In this document: positions 25,793-36,442 of the stretch, piece by piece
Numbering within the stretch: position 1 is the stretch's first letter
Layout of the letters: every line of letters begins with the position of its first letter
Assembly (NCBI GenBank): GCA_040776985.1
Contig: JAXGZL010000001.1
Coordinates: 992,001-1,056,000 of the forward strand
DNA: 64,000 nucleotides
Direction: 5' to 3'
DNA from: UBA6115 sp040776985
Lineage (GTDB): Bacteria > Bacillota > Clostridia > Christensenellales > Aristaeellaceae
Made by a program: the position numbers and the translations under genes
The notes under the pieces: generated by a model
What the model saw: the letters and a program-made list of their open reading frames with translations, nothing else
What the model was told of the DNA's origin: nothing
Databases searched by the model: none

Positions 25793-26833
25793 ATGAAAAA
25801 ACTGACCGCATTGCTGCTGACCCTGCTGATGGTGCTGGCCCTGGCCCCGCTGTCCCAGGCGGAGGGCGTGGTGAAGGTGTTCAACTGGGAGGACTACATT
25901 GACCCTGATGTGATCCGCCTGTTTGAGGAGGAAACCGGCATCAAGGTGGACTATATGCGCTTCACCCTCAACGAGGACATGATGGTGCAGGTGCGCATGA
26001 GCCCCAACCACTTTGACGTGGTCTTCCCCTCCGAATACGCCATTGAGCGCATGATGGCGGAGGACCTGCTGCAGCCCATTGACTTTGACAAGATCCCCAA
26101 CGCCAAAAACCTGCTTTCCTGGATGAAGCCGGAGGAGCTGGCCCACATCAACGACTATTTTGTCCCCTACATGTGGGGCACGGTGGGCATCCTGTATGAC
26201 ACCACCAAGGTGAAGGAGCCGGTGGACTCCTGGGGCGCCCTGTTTGACGAGGACTATAAGGACCAGGTCTTCATGATTGACTCCCCCCGGGATGCCCTGG
26301 GCGTGGCGCTGAAGTACCTGGGCTACTCCATCAACTCCAAGAACCCCCAGGAGATCAGCGAGGCGGCCAAACTCTTGATTGAGCAAAAGCAAAAGGGCAT
26401 CGTGAAGGCCTATCAGGTGGACGAGACCAAGGACAAAATGCCCGCCGGCGAGGGCACCCTGGCGGTGATGTGGTCAGGCGACGCCCAGTACGCCATCAAC
26501 CTGAACGAGAACCTGGCCTATGTGGTGCCAAAAGAAGGCAGCAACATCTGGATTGACGGCATGGTGATTCCCAAGAGCGCCCCCAACAAGGAGAACGCGG
26601 AGAAGTTCATCGACTTCCTCTGCCGCCCTGACATCGCCCAGATGAACTGCGAATATATCGAGTATTCCTCCCCCAACGCCGCGGCGATTGAGCTGATGGG
26701 CGAGGACTATATCAACAACCAGACCATCAACCCCAGCCAGGAAACCATTGACAACTGCGAGTTTCTGCGGGATGTCCATGACGTGAAAACCACCTATGAC
26801 ACCTTCTGGGGCATGGTGAAAAACGCAAAATAA
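25793..26833 (+). CDS. potD: Polyamine-binding protein PotD
   Basis: About 346 residues from ATG 25793 (AAAGGAGGAACAACC upstream). A signal peptide of about 22 residues ends SQA-EG and has no lipobox Cys, so the protein is predicted to be secreted without a lipid anchor. The mature N-terminus VKVFNWEDYIDPDVI is characteristic of PotD/PotF proteins. It delivers spermidine or putrescine to PotBC. A lipid-free binding protein is unusual in a single-membrane cell. Confidence 0.93.
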   Translation: MKKLTALLLTLLMVLALAPLSQAEGVVKVFNWEDYIDPDVIRLFEEETGIKVDYMRFTLNEDMMVQVRMSPNHFDVVFPSEYAIERMMAEDLLQPIDFDKIPNAKNLLSWMKPEELAHINDYFVPYMWGTVGILYDTTKVKEPVDSWGALFDEDYKDQVFMIDSPRDALGVALKYLGYSINSKNPQEISEAAKLLIEQKQKGIVKAYQVDETKDKMPAGEGTLAVMWSGDAQYAINLNENLAYVVPKEGSNIWIDGMVIPKSAPNKENAEKFIDFLCRPDIAQMNCEYIEYSSPNAAAIELMGEDYINNQTINPSQETIDNCEFLRDVHDVKTTYDTFWGMVKNAK

Positions 26834-26861
26834 CTTATCCTGACACACTCAGGAATGCTTT

Positions 26862-26898
26862 GACGCAGGGGCGCTTTGCCCCTGCGTCATCCTTTTAT
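26862..26898 (+). terminator. Terminator of the pot operon
   Basis: GACGCAGGGGC-gcttt-GCCCCTGCGTC: an 11-bp stem followed by ATCCTTTTATT. Confidence 0.8.
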
Positions 26899-26907
26899 TC
26901 AGGCTGG

Positions 26908-26940
26908 ATAAAAAAGGGTTGAGGGGCCTGTCGGCCCCTC
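26908..26940 (-). terminator. Terminator of the second potD-like gene
   Basis: On the minus strand, GAGGGGCC-gaca-GGCCCCTC is followed by AACCCTTTTTT. A smaller hairpin (GGCTTT/AAAGCC, 26943-26959) lies between it and the gene. Confidence 0.75.
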
Positions 26941-26979
26941 ATGGCTTTGGGGCAAAGCCCCAGGCGTTCTTTATGGCTC

Positions 26980-28014
26980 TTATTGCAGCTTGAACTCCGC
27001 CCAGATGTCCTGGTACTTGCTCTCGTACTCGCCCACGTCCATGATGAACTCGGTTTCGCCCAGGATGTCCTTGGGGATGTTGATGGCGGGGTTGTTGCGA
27101 AGGTACTCGGGGATGAACTCATAGGCCGCGGCCACGGGGGAGAGGTAGTACTGCATGGCTGCGGTGTTGCCGGCCACCTGGGCATCCAGCAGGAAGTTGA
27201 GCAACTTGTGGGCGTTGGCGGGGTGGGGGGCGTCGGCGGAAATCACCAGGGAGTCAATGCCAAAGCCCATGCCCTCCTTGGGGTACACCACCTTCAGGTT
27301 GGGGTTGGCATCCATGGCCAGCAGCACGAAGGGGGTGAACATGTAGCCCACAGAAACATCGCCTGAGATCAGGTCGTTGTGGGGGGTGTCATAGTTGAAG
27401 GCGCGGATGTTGGGGCGCAGCTTGAACAGCTTTTCCTTCGCCTCTTCCAGCTGCTTGTCATCGGTGGTGTTGAAGGAATAGCCCAGGGTCTTAAGGGTGA
27501 TGCCGATGATGTTCCGGGCGTCGTCAATCACCACCAGGCTGTCCTTGAGCGCCGGATCCCAGAGGCTGTCATAGCCGGTGATCTCCACATCCACCAGGTC
27601 CGGGTTGTAGACGATCAGCGGGGTGCCGGAGGTGTAGGGCACGGTGTACTCGTTGTTTTCGTCATAGTACTTGGACAGGAAGGCCGGGTCCAGGTTCTTG
27701 TAGTTGGGCAGCTGCTCCTTGTCCAGCTTCAGCAGCTTGCCCTCCTTGCGCAGCATGTTCAGCGCGTAGTCGCTGGCCAGGATCACGTCAAAGCCGTTGC
27801 CGGCGGTCTGCATTTTGATGATCATCTCCTCGTTGGTGAGGAAGGTGGAGTAGTTCACCTTGATGCCGGTTTGCTCGGTGAACTTGGCCACCGTGTCGTC
27901 ATCAATGTAGGTGGCCCAGGTGAAGACGTTGAGCACCGGCTCCTCTTCCGCCAGGGCGGGCACCAGGCCCAGCAGCATCAGGGATGCCAGAATCAGGGAT
28001 AACAGCTTTTTCAT
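26980..28014 (-). CDS. Second PotD-like extracellular binding protein
   Basis: About 344 residues from ATG 28014 with GGAGG upstream. Signal peptide of 22 residues (MKKLLSLILASLMLLGLVPA then LAEEE), again without a lipobox Cys. The mature start LNVFTWATYIDDDTV matches PotD-type proteins. It lies tail-to-tail with the potABCD operon and 19 bases after tsaC, and has no permease of its own here. It may feed the same PotABC with a different ligand (inference). Confidence 0.88.
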   Translation of the reverse strand: MKKLLSLILASLMLLGLVPALAEEEPVLNVFTWATYIDDDTVAKFTEQTGIKVNYSTFLTNEEMIIKMQTAGNGFDVILASDYALNMLRKEGKLLKLDKEQLPNYKNLDPAFLSKYYDENNEYTVPYTSGTPLIVYNPDLVDVEITGYDSLWDPALKDSLVVIDDARNIIGITLKTLGYSFNTTDDKQLEEAKEKLFKLRPNIRAFNYDTPHNDLISGDVSVGYMFTPFVLLAMDANPNLKVVYPKEGMGFGIDSLVISADAPHPANAHKLLNFLLDAQVAGNTAAMQYYLSPVAAAYEFIPEYLRNNPAINIPKDILGETEFIMDVGEYESKYQDIWAEFKLQ

Positions 28015-28033
28015 CAAATCATACCTCCGTGTT

Positions 28034-29050
28034 TTATACTGACTGGATATCAAAATCCGCTGCCCGGGACAGGCGGTTCATCAGCGCCAGGCCCAGGCCT
28101 TCCTCCGGCAGGGACTCTGCCAGGATGCGGGTGCAACCTTCCTCATCCGCCTGCCGCAGCAGGGCGAAGAGGTGGTGGGCGGCCTCGTTCAGGTCACTTC
28201 CCAGGGACCAGGCCATCAGGCCCTGATAGGCCGGCAGCCGGTCCGCCATGGCCAGGACGCAGGGCTTTCTCTCCCCGGCGCACAGTGCCCGGATATGAAG
28301 GGCCACTGCTTCCGGCTGCCCTTTGACCAAGGTAAGCGGGGCCTTGGGGGCATAGTGCCGGTGGCGCATGCCGGGGGAGGGGGCCTGTTCCCCCTGTTCC
28401 AGGGGACGCAGGGCGCTGGGGGCCACCAGGCATTCGCCTGCCACGGCGGCAAGCATCTCCGGCGTGATGAAGCCGGGCCGCAGCACCAGGGGCACCTCCC
28501 CCGTGGCGTCCACCACCGTGGACTCCAGGCCCACCTCGCACTCCCCGCCGTCAATCACCAGGGGGATCAGGCCCTCCAGGTCCTGCATCACATGCTGGGC
28601 GGTGGTGGGGCTGGGACGGCCGGAGCGGTTGGCGCTGGGGGCCGCGATGGGGATGCCGGATGCCTGCATCAGCGCCCGCATCGCCGGGTGGCTGGGGGAG
28701 CGCAGGGCCACGGTGTCAAGGCCCGCGGTGATCACATCAGGCACATGGGCAAGACGTGGCACCACCAGGGTCAAGGGGCCGGGCCAGAAGGCGTCCATCA
28801 GGCTTTCCGCAAGGGGGGTGAGGCTGGCCAGGGCCCTGGCCTCCGCCTTTCCCGTCACATGCACAATCAGCGGGTTATCTGCCGGGCGGCCCTTGGCGCG
28901 GAAGATGGCCTTCACCGCGTCCTCGTTCAGGGCGTCGGCTGCCAGGCCATACACCGTTTCCGTGGGGACGCCCACCAAAAGGCCTTCCCGCAAAGCTACC
29001 GCTGCTTGTAATATACCCGTTTCATCCGCCGGTATCCATTTGGTGTTCAT
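28034..29050 (-). CDS. tsaC: L-threonylcarbamoyladenylate synthase (Sua5 type)
   Basis: About 338 residues from ATG 29050, so this is the long Sua5 form with a C-terminal extra domain. The YrdC core shows PTETVYGLAADAL, KGRPADNPLIVHV, WPGPLTLV and APSANRSGRPSPT. It makes threonylcarbamoyl-AMP from Thr, bicarbonate and ATP for the t6A37 modification of ANN-decoding tRNAs. It lies directly downstream of a predicted 6S-like RNA on the same strand, whose terminator is imperfect, so read-through transcription is possible. Confidence 0.93.
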   Translation of the reverse strand: MNTKWIPADETGILQAAVALREGLLVGVPTETVYGLAADALNEDAVKAIFRAKGRPADNPLIVHVTGKAEARALASLTPLAESLMDAFWPGPLTLVVPRLAHVPDVITAGLDTVALRSPSHPAMRALMQASGIPIAAPSANRSGRPSPTTAQHVMQDLEGLIPLVIDGGECEVGLESTVVDATGEVPLVLRPGFITPEMLAAVAGECLVAPSALRPLEQGEQAPSPGMRHRHYAPKAPLTLVKGQPEAVALHIRALCAGERKPCVLAMADRLPAYQGLMAWSLGSDLNEAAHHLFALLRQADEEGCTRILAESLPEEGLGLALMNRLSRAADFDIQSV

Positions 29051-29077
29051 GTGGGAACCCCTTCCATACACGCATAA

Positions 29078-29103
29078 GGCGGAAGACTTGCTGATCTTCC
29101 GCC
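29078..29103 (-). terminator. Hairpin at the 3' end of the 6S-like RNA
   Basis: On the minus strand GGCGGAAGA-tcagcaag-TCTTCCGCC followed by TTATGCG. The stem is strong but the T-run is short, so termination may be partial and allow transcription into tsaC. Confidence 0.5.
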
Positions 29104-29306
29104 GTGTTTGTCCTGAGATAGCCCCAAAGTGCCGCTGCCAGCCATTTTTTCACCCGCTATGTTCAGCAGGTCGGTTCCCTACAGCCATCTTCTGCCTTCC
29201 CCGTCGCTTGCGCGGGGGCCTGCCATCCAACAGCCGACCCGGGTACCGTAAGGTATGATGTGGGTAAAAACAGCCAACTGGCGAACACCTCAGGTTCTAT
29301 CCCGAT
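29104..29306 (-). ncRNA. ssrS: Probable 6S RNA (ssrS)
   Basis: A noncoding stretch of about 200 bases with its own perfect promoter. The minus-strand RNA begins near AACCTGAGGTGTTCGCCAG and ends near GGGGCTATCTCAGGAC, so CCTGAG pairs with CTCAGG as a closing stem. Inner stems include GTTTTTACCC with GGGTGAAAAA, GGTCGG with CCGACC, and a terminal CCCCG/CGGGG hairpin, giving the long irregular hairpin with a central bubble that is typical of 6S RNA. 6S RNA binds the RNA polymerase housekeeping holoenzyme by mimicking an open promoter. No covariance search was possible, so this rests on my reading of sequence and fold. Confidence 0.72.
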
Positions 29307-29312
29307 ATATGT

Positions 29313-29342
29313 ATTATAAGGGCAAGATTTGGCCGGTGTCAA
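29313..29342 (-). promoter_or_regulatory. Promoter of the 6S-like RNA
   Basis: On the minus strand, consensus TTGACA (29337-29342) and TATAAT (29313-29318) are separated by 18 bases. This is one of the strongest promoters in the window and points at a noncoding stretch. Confidence 0.75.
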
Positions 29343-29521
29343 GGTTTGGCAAGGACGCCGTTCTTCACCATTGCATCATAAACCACCTGGGCCAATCCTG
29401 ACGCCCGGCTTTCCATATCAGAGCGGAAAATTCCGCAGTAAACGGATTTTACATTGATTTGACACGGCCTTTGGACAGAGGGGGTATATAGGGGGCAGGA
29501 CTGGAATGAAGGAGACCTCAT

Positions 29522-30928
29522 GTGAAGGAGACAGCCACCCGTTTTCACTGGATTCATCTGGCAGCCAGCGTGCTATCCGGCATCCTGCTTGCCTTTGCCT
29601 ATGCGCTGCGCCCCCTGGCCATCGCTGCCTGGCTGGGGGCTGTGCCGGTGCTGTGGGCCGGGGGCAGGGGAGGGCCGCGCTCTGCCCTGCTGTATGGCGC
29701 ATTGACCGGCTTTATTGCCTCCTTAAGCCTGCTGCCCTACCTGACCAGGTTGTCAGGCCTGCCGGCTGCCCTTTCCCTATCAGCCTTAAGGGCGGGGGTG
29801 TGGGCCTTTGGCATCTGGACGGCCTCCTTCGCCGGGAAAAATCTGCCCAAGGCCCTTTCCATCCTTGTATTCCCAGGTCTTTTGGCCGGGTTGGATCTGC
29901 TGGCCAGCCTGCTCTCGCCCCATGGCTCTGGCGGATCCATCGCCTACAGCCAGATGGAGGCGCCGCTGATCCTGCGCCTGGCAAGCCTTGGCGGCACGCC
30001 GCTGATTACCTTTATGGTGCTGCTGATTTCCTCCCTCCTCAGCCATCTTTTGCTGTATGGCAAAAAAGCAGTTCCTGGGATGGGAATTTCCCTGTTGCTG
30101 ATGGCGGGGCTGACGCTGTTGGCAAACCCTCAGGGCCATCCTGCAGCCTCAAAAACGCTTAAACTGGGTCTGCTTGCCAGCGATCAGCATCAGGGGGTGC
30201 CAGAGGACTGGCGCGGCGTCTGGCGGGATTACCGGGCGGCGCTGCTTGAACAGGGCGGGGCGGATGAGCTGATTGTCATGCCTGAAAAGCTCTTTCAGAT
30301 TTCAGAAGCGGATGCCGGAGAGCTGCTCCGTGACATCAAGGGGATATCCAGCCAGCAGGGGGCAGTTATCGTGCTGGGCCTGGATGAAAGGCAGGGGGAT
30401 AAGGCCTATAACCGGGCCTATCTGGTGGCCCCTGATGGGGCAGTTCACCGGTATGACAAGCAGCATATGATACCAGACGCAGAGGATCACTTTGAAAAAG
30501 GAGAAGGCCCCCTGCAAATTCCCTGGAAGGGGCTTACCCTGGGCCTTGCCATCTGCAAGGACATGGACTTTCCTGAAACCATCCGTGCTTACCGGGGCAG
30601 CGACCTGATGCTGGTGCCGGCCTGGGACTTTTATGAGGATGACTGGTTCCATTCCCGCATGGCCATCATGCGGGGCGTGGAAAACGGCATGCTCCTGGTG
30701 CGCAGCGCCAGGCGGGGCTTTTCGACCCTGGCGGATGCCAGCGGCAGGGTGCTGGCAGAAAAAGAAAGCCGTTCTTCCCCTATGACCTATCTTTCACAGA
30801 CCCTTGAAGCGGGGCATCAGCCCACTCTTTACAGCAGCATCGGGGATGTCTTTGGCTGGCTGGCCCTGTCCTATGCTTTGCTGGCCCTGCTGGCGGCTTT
30901 GGGGGCAGACAGGCGGAGGGGAAGGTGA
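29522..30928 (+). CDS. lnt: Apolipoprotein N-acyltransferase-like protein
   Basis: Protein of 468 residues from a GTG with AAGGAG 7 bases upstream. About six to seven N-terminal spans are followed by a nitrilase-fold domain carrying the expected triad: Glu in MPEK, Lys in YDKQHMIP, Cys in LAICKDMDFPE; one C-terminal span follows. Lnt adds a third acyl chain to lipoproteins and is typical of diderm bacteria and Actinobacteria. Its presence here is unexpected for Bacillota; it might be a Lit/Lns-like functional analogue or a different C-N acyltransferase. Confidence 0.8.
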   Translation: MKETATRFHWIHLAASVLSGILLAFAYALRPLAIAAWLGAVPVLWAGGRGGPRSALLYGALTGFIASLSLLPYLTRLSGLPAALSLSALRAGVWAFGIWTASFAGKNLPKALSILVFPGLLAGLDLLASLLSPHGSGGSIAYSQMEAPLILRLASLGGTPLITFMVLLISSLLSHLLLYGKKAVPGMGISLLLMAGLTLLANPQGHPAASKTLKLGLLASDQHQGVPEDWRGVWRDYRAALLEQGGADELIVMPEKLFQISEADAGELLRDIKGISSQQGAVIVLGLDERQGDKAYNRAYLVAPDGAVHRYDKQHMIPDAEDHFEKGEGPLQIPWKGLTLGLAICKDMDFPETIRAYRGSDLMLVPAWDFYEDDWFHSRMAIMRGVENGMLLVRSARRGFSTLADASGRVLAEKESRSSPMTYLSQTLEAGHQPTLYSSIGDVFGWLALSYALLALLAALGADRRRGR

Positions 30929-30947
30929 CCCTGTGCGCGTTCCCGGA

Positions 30948-30976
30948 TTGAGCCTTGGCTGAAGTTCTGCTACCAT
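30948..30976 (+). promoter_or_regulatory. Candidate promoter of gpsA
   Basis: TTGAGC and TACCAT with 17 bases between, about 35 bases before the gpsA ATG. Confidence 0.4.
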
Positions 30977-31009
30977 GGGCAGAGAAGAAAGCCTGAGGAG
31001 GATTCCCTG

Positions 31010-32047
31010 ATGACGGAGGGGACGACACCAAGCGCGGTGGGGGTGCTGGGCACCGGCACCTGGGGGACGGCCCTGGCGCGGATGCTGGCGGTCAACGGGC
31101 ATGACGTGACGGCCTGGTCGCCCATCAAGGAAGAGATAGAACAGCTGAGGGCCACCGGCAAACACCCCAACCTGCCGGAGGTGGACATCCCGTCATCCAT
31201 TCATTTTACCAACAACATTGAAGAAGCCTGCCGGGACAAGGAGGTGCTGCTGTTTGCTGTGCCCTCGGTCTTTGTCAGAAGCACCGCCAGGCTGGCCAGC
31301 CCCTATATTAAAGCTGGGCAGATCATCGCCGATGTGGCCAAGGGCATCGAGGCGGACAGCCTTTATAGCCTCAGCCAGGTGATTGAGGATGAACTCAGTA
31401 AGGATCAGCCGGGGCGGCAGGTGCGCCTGGTGGCCCTGTCCGGCCCCACCCACGCGGAGGAGGTGGCCAGGGACATGCCCACCACCATCGTGTCCGCCAG
31501 CGGCGACATGGCGGCGGCGGAGATTGTCCAGGACATTTTTATGAACACCTGCATGCGGGTCTACACCAATGAGGACATCCTGGGGGTGGAACTGTGCGGG
31601 GCGCTGAAGAACATCATCGCCCTGGCCTGTGGCATTGCTGGGGGCCTGGGATACGGGGACAACACCCGGGCGGCGCTGATCACCCGGGGCATGGCCGAAA
31701 TAACCCGGCTGGGCATCGCCATGGGCTGCCAGCCCCGCACCTTCACCAGCCTGGCGGGCATTGGCGACCTGATTGTCACCGCCACCAGCCCCCACAGCCG
31801 CAACAACCGGGCCGGCAAGTTGATGGGGGAGGGGGCCAGCGCCCAGGAGGCGGCAAAGAAGGTGGGCATGGTGGTGGAGGGCATCAACGCCATTCCCGCT
31901 GCCGTCAGGCTGGCGGAGAAGTACCAGGTGGACATGCCCATTGTGCAGGCGGTGGCCGACATCGTGGCCGGGAATGAGAATCCCGTTGATGCCGTCAGCC
32001 GGCTGATGCAGCGGGACAAGAAGCATGAGTTTGAGGATCAGGGCTGA
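31010..32047 (+). CDS. gpsA: Glycerol-3-phosphate dehydrogenase [NAD(P)+]
   Basis: Protein of 345 residues. Rossmann motif VGVLGTGTWGTALARML, then KGIE, SGPTHAEEVA, ELCGALKNIIALACG with the catalytic Lys, and a C-terminal helical domain. It reduces dihydroxyacetone phosphate to sn-glycerol-3-phosphate for phospholipid synthesis. TGAGGAG precedes the ATG. Its 3' end overlaps the converging YjdF-like gene by 10 bases. Confidence 0.95.
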   Translation: MTEGTTPSAVGVLGTGTWGTALARMLAVNGHDVTAWSPIKEEIEQLRATGKHPNLPEVDIPSSIHFTNNIEEACRDKEVLLFAVPSVFVRSTARLASPYIKAGQIIADVAKGIEADSLYSLSQVIEDELSKDQPGRQVRLVALSGPTHAEEVARDMPTTIVSASGDMAAAEIVQDIFMNTCMRVYTNEDILGVELCGALKNIIALACGIAGGLGYGDNTRAALITRGMAEITRLGIAMGCQPRTFTSLAGIGDLIVTATSPHSRNNRAGKLMGEGASAQEAAKKVGMVVEGINAIPAAVRLAEKYQVDMPIVQAVADIVAGNENPVDAVSRLMQRDKKHEFEDQG

Positions 32048-32775
32048 GTTTGTCCGTCCTCCTCCCTCGCCCTGACATCAAAATTGAGAAGCCAGTCCGG
32101 CTTCTTTTTTAGGATCGCAAAGCCCAGCAGGCTCATGACGCCGGCGCCCAGCATGTCCACAATCAGGTCCTTCATGGTGTCAGTCAGGGCGGCCCGGCCG
32201 ATCAGGGGCGTTTTGTCCTCCAGCATGAACTTCTGCATGTTCAGGTTCAATACACCGTCAAAGGTGAACTCATACACCTCCCAGATGACACCCAGGGTGA
32301 CCGCGAAGGTGAAGGAAAACAGCGCCACAAAGGCGGGGCTCAGCCTGACGCTCTGGCTGCGGTAGTCATTGAACAAAAGCACCACGGAAAAGCCCAGGGT
32401 GCCCAGCATCGCCCCGCTGAAGGTGTGCAGGATGGTGTCCCAGTGGGGCACGGTGTAGTAATAGTTGCGCATCTCGCCCAGGTAGATGGCGCAGTAGAGA
32501 AAGATGAAATACAGCATCAAAAAGGTGTTGGGCAGGCGGATGTCAAAGCGGCGGCGCAGGATGCTTGGCAGCGTCCAGACCACAAGCCCCAGCAGGCACT
32601 GGATCAGCATCAGCGTATAGTCGCTTTTGACCTTGATGTTCTCCGCCCCCTCCGGAAGCGCCGCGGGGGCGTTGATCAGCCGCAGGATGCAGTAGCCGGT
32701 GGAAAACAGCAGGGAGAAGAACAGGAAGCCTGACATCATCCGGGTGAGCCGGTTGAGCCGTGTTTGGTCGCGCAT
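32038..32775 (-). CDS. YjdF/DUF2238-like membrane protein
   Basis: Protein of 245 residues with about six spans. Conserved-looking polar residues in spans include HWDTILHTFSGAMLGTLGF and GVIWEVYEFTFDG, the H...E pattern of the YjdF family (DUF2238), and a KDLIVDMLGAGVMSLLG segment. Function unknown. AAGGAG precedes the ATG. It is transcribed from just beyond the rpoC terminator and converges on gpsA. Confidence 0.7.
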   Translation of the reverse strand: MRDQTRLNRLTRMMSGFLFFSLLFSTGYCILRLINAPAALPEGAENIKVKSDYTLMLIQCLLGLVVWTLPSILRRRFDIRLPNTFLMLYFIFLYCAIYLGEMRNYYYTVPHWDTILHTFSGAMLGTLGFSVVLLFNDYRSQSVRLSPAFVALFSFTFAVTLGVIWEVYEFTFDGVLNLNMQKFMLEDKTPLIGRAALTDTMKDLIVDMLGAGVMSLLGFAILKKKPDWLLNFDVRAREEDGQTQP

Positions 32776-32811
32776 TTGGGTTCACTCCTTTGTCCTCATT
32801 GGGATGGTACG

Positions 32812-32843
32812 AAAAAAGGAGCCTCCCTGACGGAAAGCCCCTT
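32812..32843 (-). terminator. Terminator of rpoBC
   Basis: On the minus strand AGGGGCTTTCC-gtca-GGGAGGCTCCT (three G-U pairs) followed by a run of six T. Confidence 0.8.
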
Positions 32844-32855
32844 TGGGTGATGAAA

Positions 32856-36413
<3,558 letters not shown>

Positions 36414-36442
36414 GCTTATCTCTCCTTAAGGGGCGATCCCGC

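Noticed and set aside
29104..29306. T-box or SRP RNA in front of tsaC
   Set aside because: A GGAAGGCAG-like stretch hinted at SRP RNA, but the signature loop is absent, and there is no T-box sequence; the paired ends fit 6S better.
29339..29557. 72-codon minus-strand frame upstream of the 6S-like RNA
   Set aside because: It overlaps the lnt start and the RNA's promoter, has no ribosome site, and resembles no family.
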